From positions 1-44,719 of the forward strand of contig JAGXFP010000003.1 in NCBI GenBank assembly GCA_024637225.1: a DNA stretch of 44,719 bases, read 5' to 3'. Shown here one piece after another: positions 44,025 to 44,719 of this stretch (position 1 is its first letter; the number at the start of each line of letters is the position of its first letter). This stretch comes from Desulfobacterales bacterium (GTDB taxonomy: Bacteria > Desulfobacterota > Desulfobulbia > Desulfobulbales > JAGXFP01). The notes under the pieces are model-generated. The model was not told where the DNA came from and did not search any database. It saw nothing but the letters and a program-made list of their open reading frames with translations. The position numbers were made by a program, and so were the translations under genes.

Positions 44025-44066
44025 TGACCCCATGGACTTGACCCCATGGACTTGACCCCATGGACT
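44025..44066. repeat. Three tandem copies of a 14-bp unit
   Basis: TGACCCCATGGACT occurs three times in direct tandem (44025-44038, 44039-44052, 44053-44066) without a mismatch. It lies just past the surviving part of the RAYT-like remnant. It is too short and without spacers to be CRISPR. It may derive from REP sequences or polymerase slippage. Confidence 0.9.
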
Positions 44067-44144
44067 ATATCCCTGCGATAATAATGAGGTATGTAGAAGG
44101 AATAAAGGGGGGGCAGATTCGCTTTTGACCTTAGTTCCTTCCCG

Positions 44145-44213
44145 ATTTCGCTCCGCAAGATTGACGGTGAAAAAATATGTGCCGCCTTTAATTTTCGCTC
44201 GCCGACATTTCAT
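44145..44213 (-). pseudogene. 5' remnant of a REP-associated tyrosine transposase (RAYT, Y1 family)
   Basis: From the ATG at 44213-44211 the frame reads MKCRRAKIKGGTYFFTVNLA, the typical N-terminus of IS200-like REP-associated transposases, in which the GGTYFFTV strand begins the Y1 domain. After about 23 residues similarity ends and the frame runs into low-complexity and repeat DNA. The catalytic HUH and Tyr are absent. No Shine-Dalgarno precedes it. The neighbouring 14-bp repeats could be relics of its REP targets. Confidence 0.72.
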
Positions 44214-44274
44214 GGTAGGCGAAGTTGCGTTAAATGTTGGGGGTAAGCAGGCTCACCTCAACTACGGGCTCCCG

Positions 44275-44565
44275 TCAGAGAGGATCAATTACTCCCCTTT
44301 GGTTAGATGAAAAGAGAACCATCTCGAACCAAACTACAACAATCAAGGCAATCAGCCATATCCACCACGATTCGGCTATATCAGTTGGAAATATCCCAAC
44401 GGGATGCCCTCCTTCACGGAGAATTGCATGACGCTTAATGTTAAGTCCTAGCGCAGAAGTAATAGGATGAGTTAATCCCATCGTGACCAGAAAGATCAAA
44501 ACAGGGAAACCGCCTGCTAAAATGAATTGTTGAGACTGATTAATTTTTCTTATTTTCTTGAACAT
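44275..44565 (-). CDS. Possible small membrane protein
   Basis: This 96-aa frame from an ATG at 44565-44563 begins with a basic stretch (MFKKIRKINQSQQ) and has two hydrophobic segments (FILAGGFPVLIFLVTMGLTH and WIWLIALIVVVWFEMVLF). This looks more like a real membrane protein than a random frame. I recognise no family. A GAGG lies 11 nt before the start, a poor distance. It is surrounded by gene remnants and an IS, so it may be accessory or broken. Confidence 0.42.
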   Translation of the reverse strand: MFKKIRKINQSQQFILAGGFPVLIFLVTMGLTHPITSALGLNIKRHAILREGGHPVGIFPTDIAESWWIWLIALIVVVWFEMVLFSSNQRGVIDPL

Positions 44566-44608
44566 CACGTAATTAGCCTCACTGCTGTCCGGTTAATGAA
44601 ATAGATAC

Positions 44609-44679
44609 GGCCTGAATCTTACCTTTTATAGTATAATGCGGTTACCGCTAACCCATTGACATAAAAGGAGATTCAGGCC
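44609..44679 (+). promoter_or_regulatory. IS leader: 11-bp inverted repeat covering the ribosome site, with an internal -10 box
   Basis: GGCCTGAATCT (44609-44619) and AGATTCAGGCC (44669-44679) are perfect inverted repeats. The right arm overlaps the end of the AAAAGGAG ribosome site (44663-44670) and abuts the ATG. TATAAT at 44632-44637 lies in the loop. A transcript starting inside the loop would lack the left arm and be free for translation. One read in from outside would fold and hide the ribosome site. Confidence 0.6.
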
Positions 44680-44719
44680 ATGGCCCACAATAACACAGTG
44701 CTGTCCCAAATGCTCAAGC
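44680..44719 (+). CDS. IS4-family transposase (DUF4372 type), N-terminal fragment
   Basis: The last 40 bases encode MAHNNTVLSQMLK, the standard start of DUF4372-containing IS4-like transposases (M-x-H-x-NTV-x-x-Q-x-L-x). AAAAGGAG precedes the ATG by about 9 nt. The rest lies beyond the window, so activity cannot be judged. Confidence 0.75.
   Translation, partial: MAHNNTVLSQMLK

Larger units (their letters stand above)
43758..44579. other. Decayed accessory region between receiver gene and IS element
   Basis: About 820 bp hold only gene remnants. They include the start of a CopG-like antitoxin gene (43891-43956, minus), a 14-bp triple repeat (44025-44066), the start of a RAYT transposase (44145-44213, minus) and a possible small membrane-protein frame (44275-44565, minus). 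No intact functional gene is clear. The pattern fits a region that repeatedly took in and lost mobile DNA. Confidence 0.6.
44580..44719 (+). mobile_element. Left end of an IS4-type insertion sequence (truncated by window end)
   Basis: The transposase start at 44680 and the hairpin before it belong to an insertion sequence entering from the right. The left boundary is not certain; CACTGCTGTCCGGTTAAT near 44580-44597 could be its terminal inverted repeat, but the right end is not available for comparison. Confidence 0.6.

Noticed and set aside
44025..44066. CRISPR array
   Set aside because: The units are only 14 bp, in direct tandem with no spacers, and no cas gene is near. No CRISPR array is present in the window.
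1..44719. tRNA, rRNA or known riboswitches
   Set aside because: I scanned the gene-free stretches for cloverleaf ends, rRNA-like blocks and common riboswitch cores and saw none; small RNAs cannot be excluded without covariance-model searches.

Overview
The window looks like a chromosomal contig of an anaerobic, CO2-fixing or acetyl-CoA-oxidising bacterium, most probably a Desulfobacterota (deltaproteobacterial) relative of sulfate reducers. The main reasons are a Wood-Ljungdahl (CODH/ACS) gene cluster, the use of UGA as selenocysteine in formate dehydrogenase, HdrA and MvhD, and GC-rich coding with many Shine-Dalgarno-led genes. The species cannot be named from the sequence. The first 27 bases are an Illumina Nextera transposon adapter, so the left contig end is technical. 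The right end breaks inside an IS4-type transposase gene.

Layout. (1) 28-3408, minus strand: peptide ABC importer (yejA-, yejB- and truncated yejE-like). (2) 3530-5191, minus: HD-GAF signalling protein. (3) 5192-5924: intergenic stretch carrying a 222-bp element with 15-bp perfect terminal inverted repeats. (4) 5925-7755: LeuCD-type hydro-lyase pair, ending at a bidirectional terminator shared with a convergent receiver/DUF4388/roadblock protein (7979-9223). (5) 9495-11705: a 736-aa protein I do not recognise. (6) 12145-17803: TIGR01777 epimerase, RumA-type rRNA methyltransferase, GH77 glucanotransferase, a short-chain dehydrogenase, and a DUF2267 gene interrupted by an amber codon. (7) 18103-25136: a compact moxR-DUF58-DUF4381-batA-batB/C-batD operon for envelope or stress functions. 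(8) 25628-43250: the metabolic core, described below. (9) 43392-43757: a stand-alone receiver protein. (10) 43758-44719: decayed accessory DNA with an antitoxin remnant, a RAYT-transposase remnant, a 14-bp tandem repeat and an incoming IS.

The core runs folD, cooS/acsA, a metF::acsD fusion, acsB, acsC, a 2Fe2S-GltD-FdhA fusion, a double-module hdrA and mvhD. Together these cover CO2/formate interconversion, methylene-THF chemistry, methylene-THF reduction, the corrinoid Fe-S protein, and CO/acetyl-CoA chemistry. The last three genes are consecutive selenoprotein genes. Each has an in-frame UGA at the position of a conserved Cys/Sec and a SECIS-like stem-loop 11-21 nt downstream. Conventional gene calling breaks all three. 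Not present in the window are acsE (methyltransferase), cooC, fhs, metV, hdrB and hdrC. The most interesting points are the MetF-AcsD fusion with a strong internal ribosome-binding site, and the three-gene selenoprotein formate/Hdr module that may couple formate to several electron carriers.
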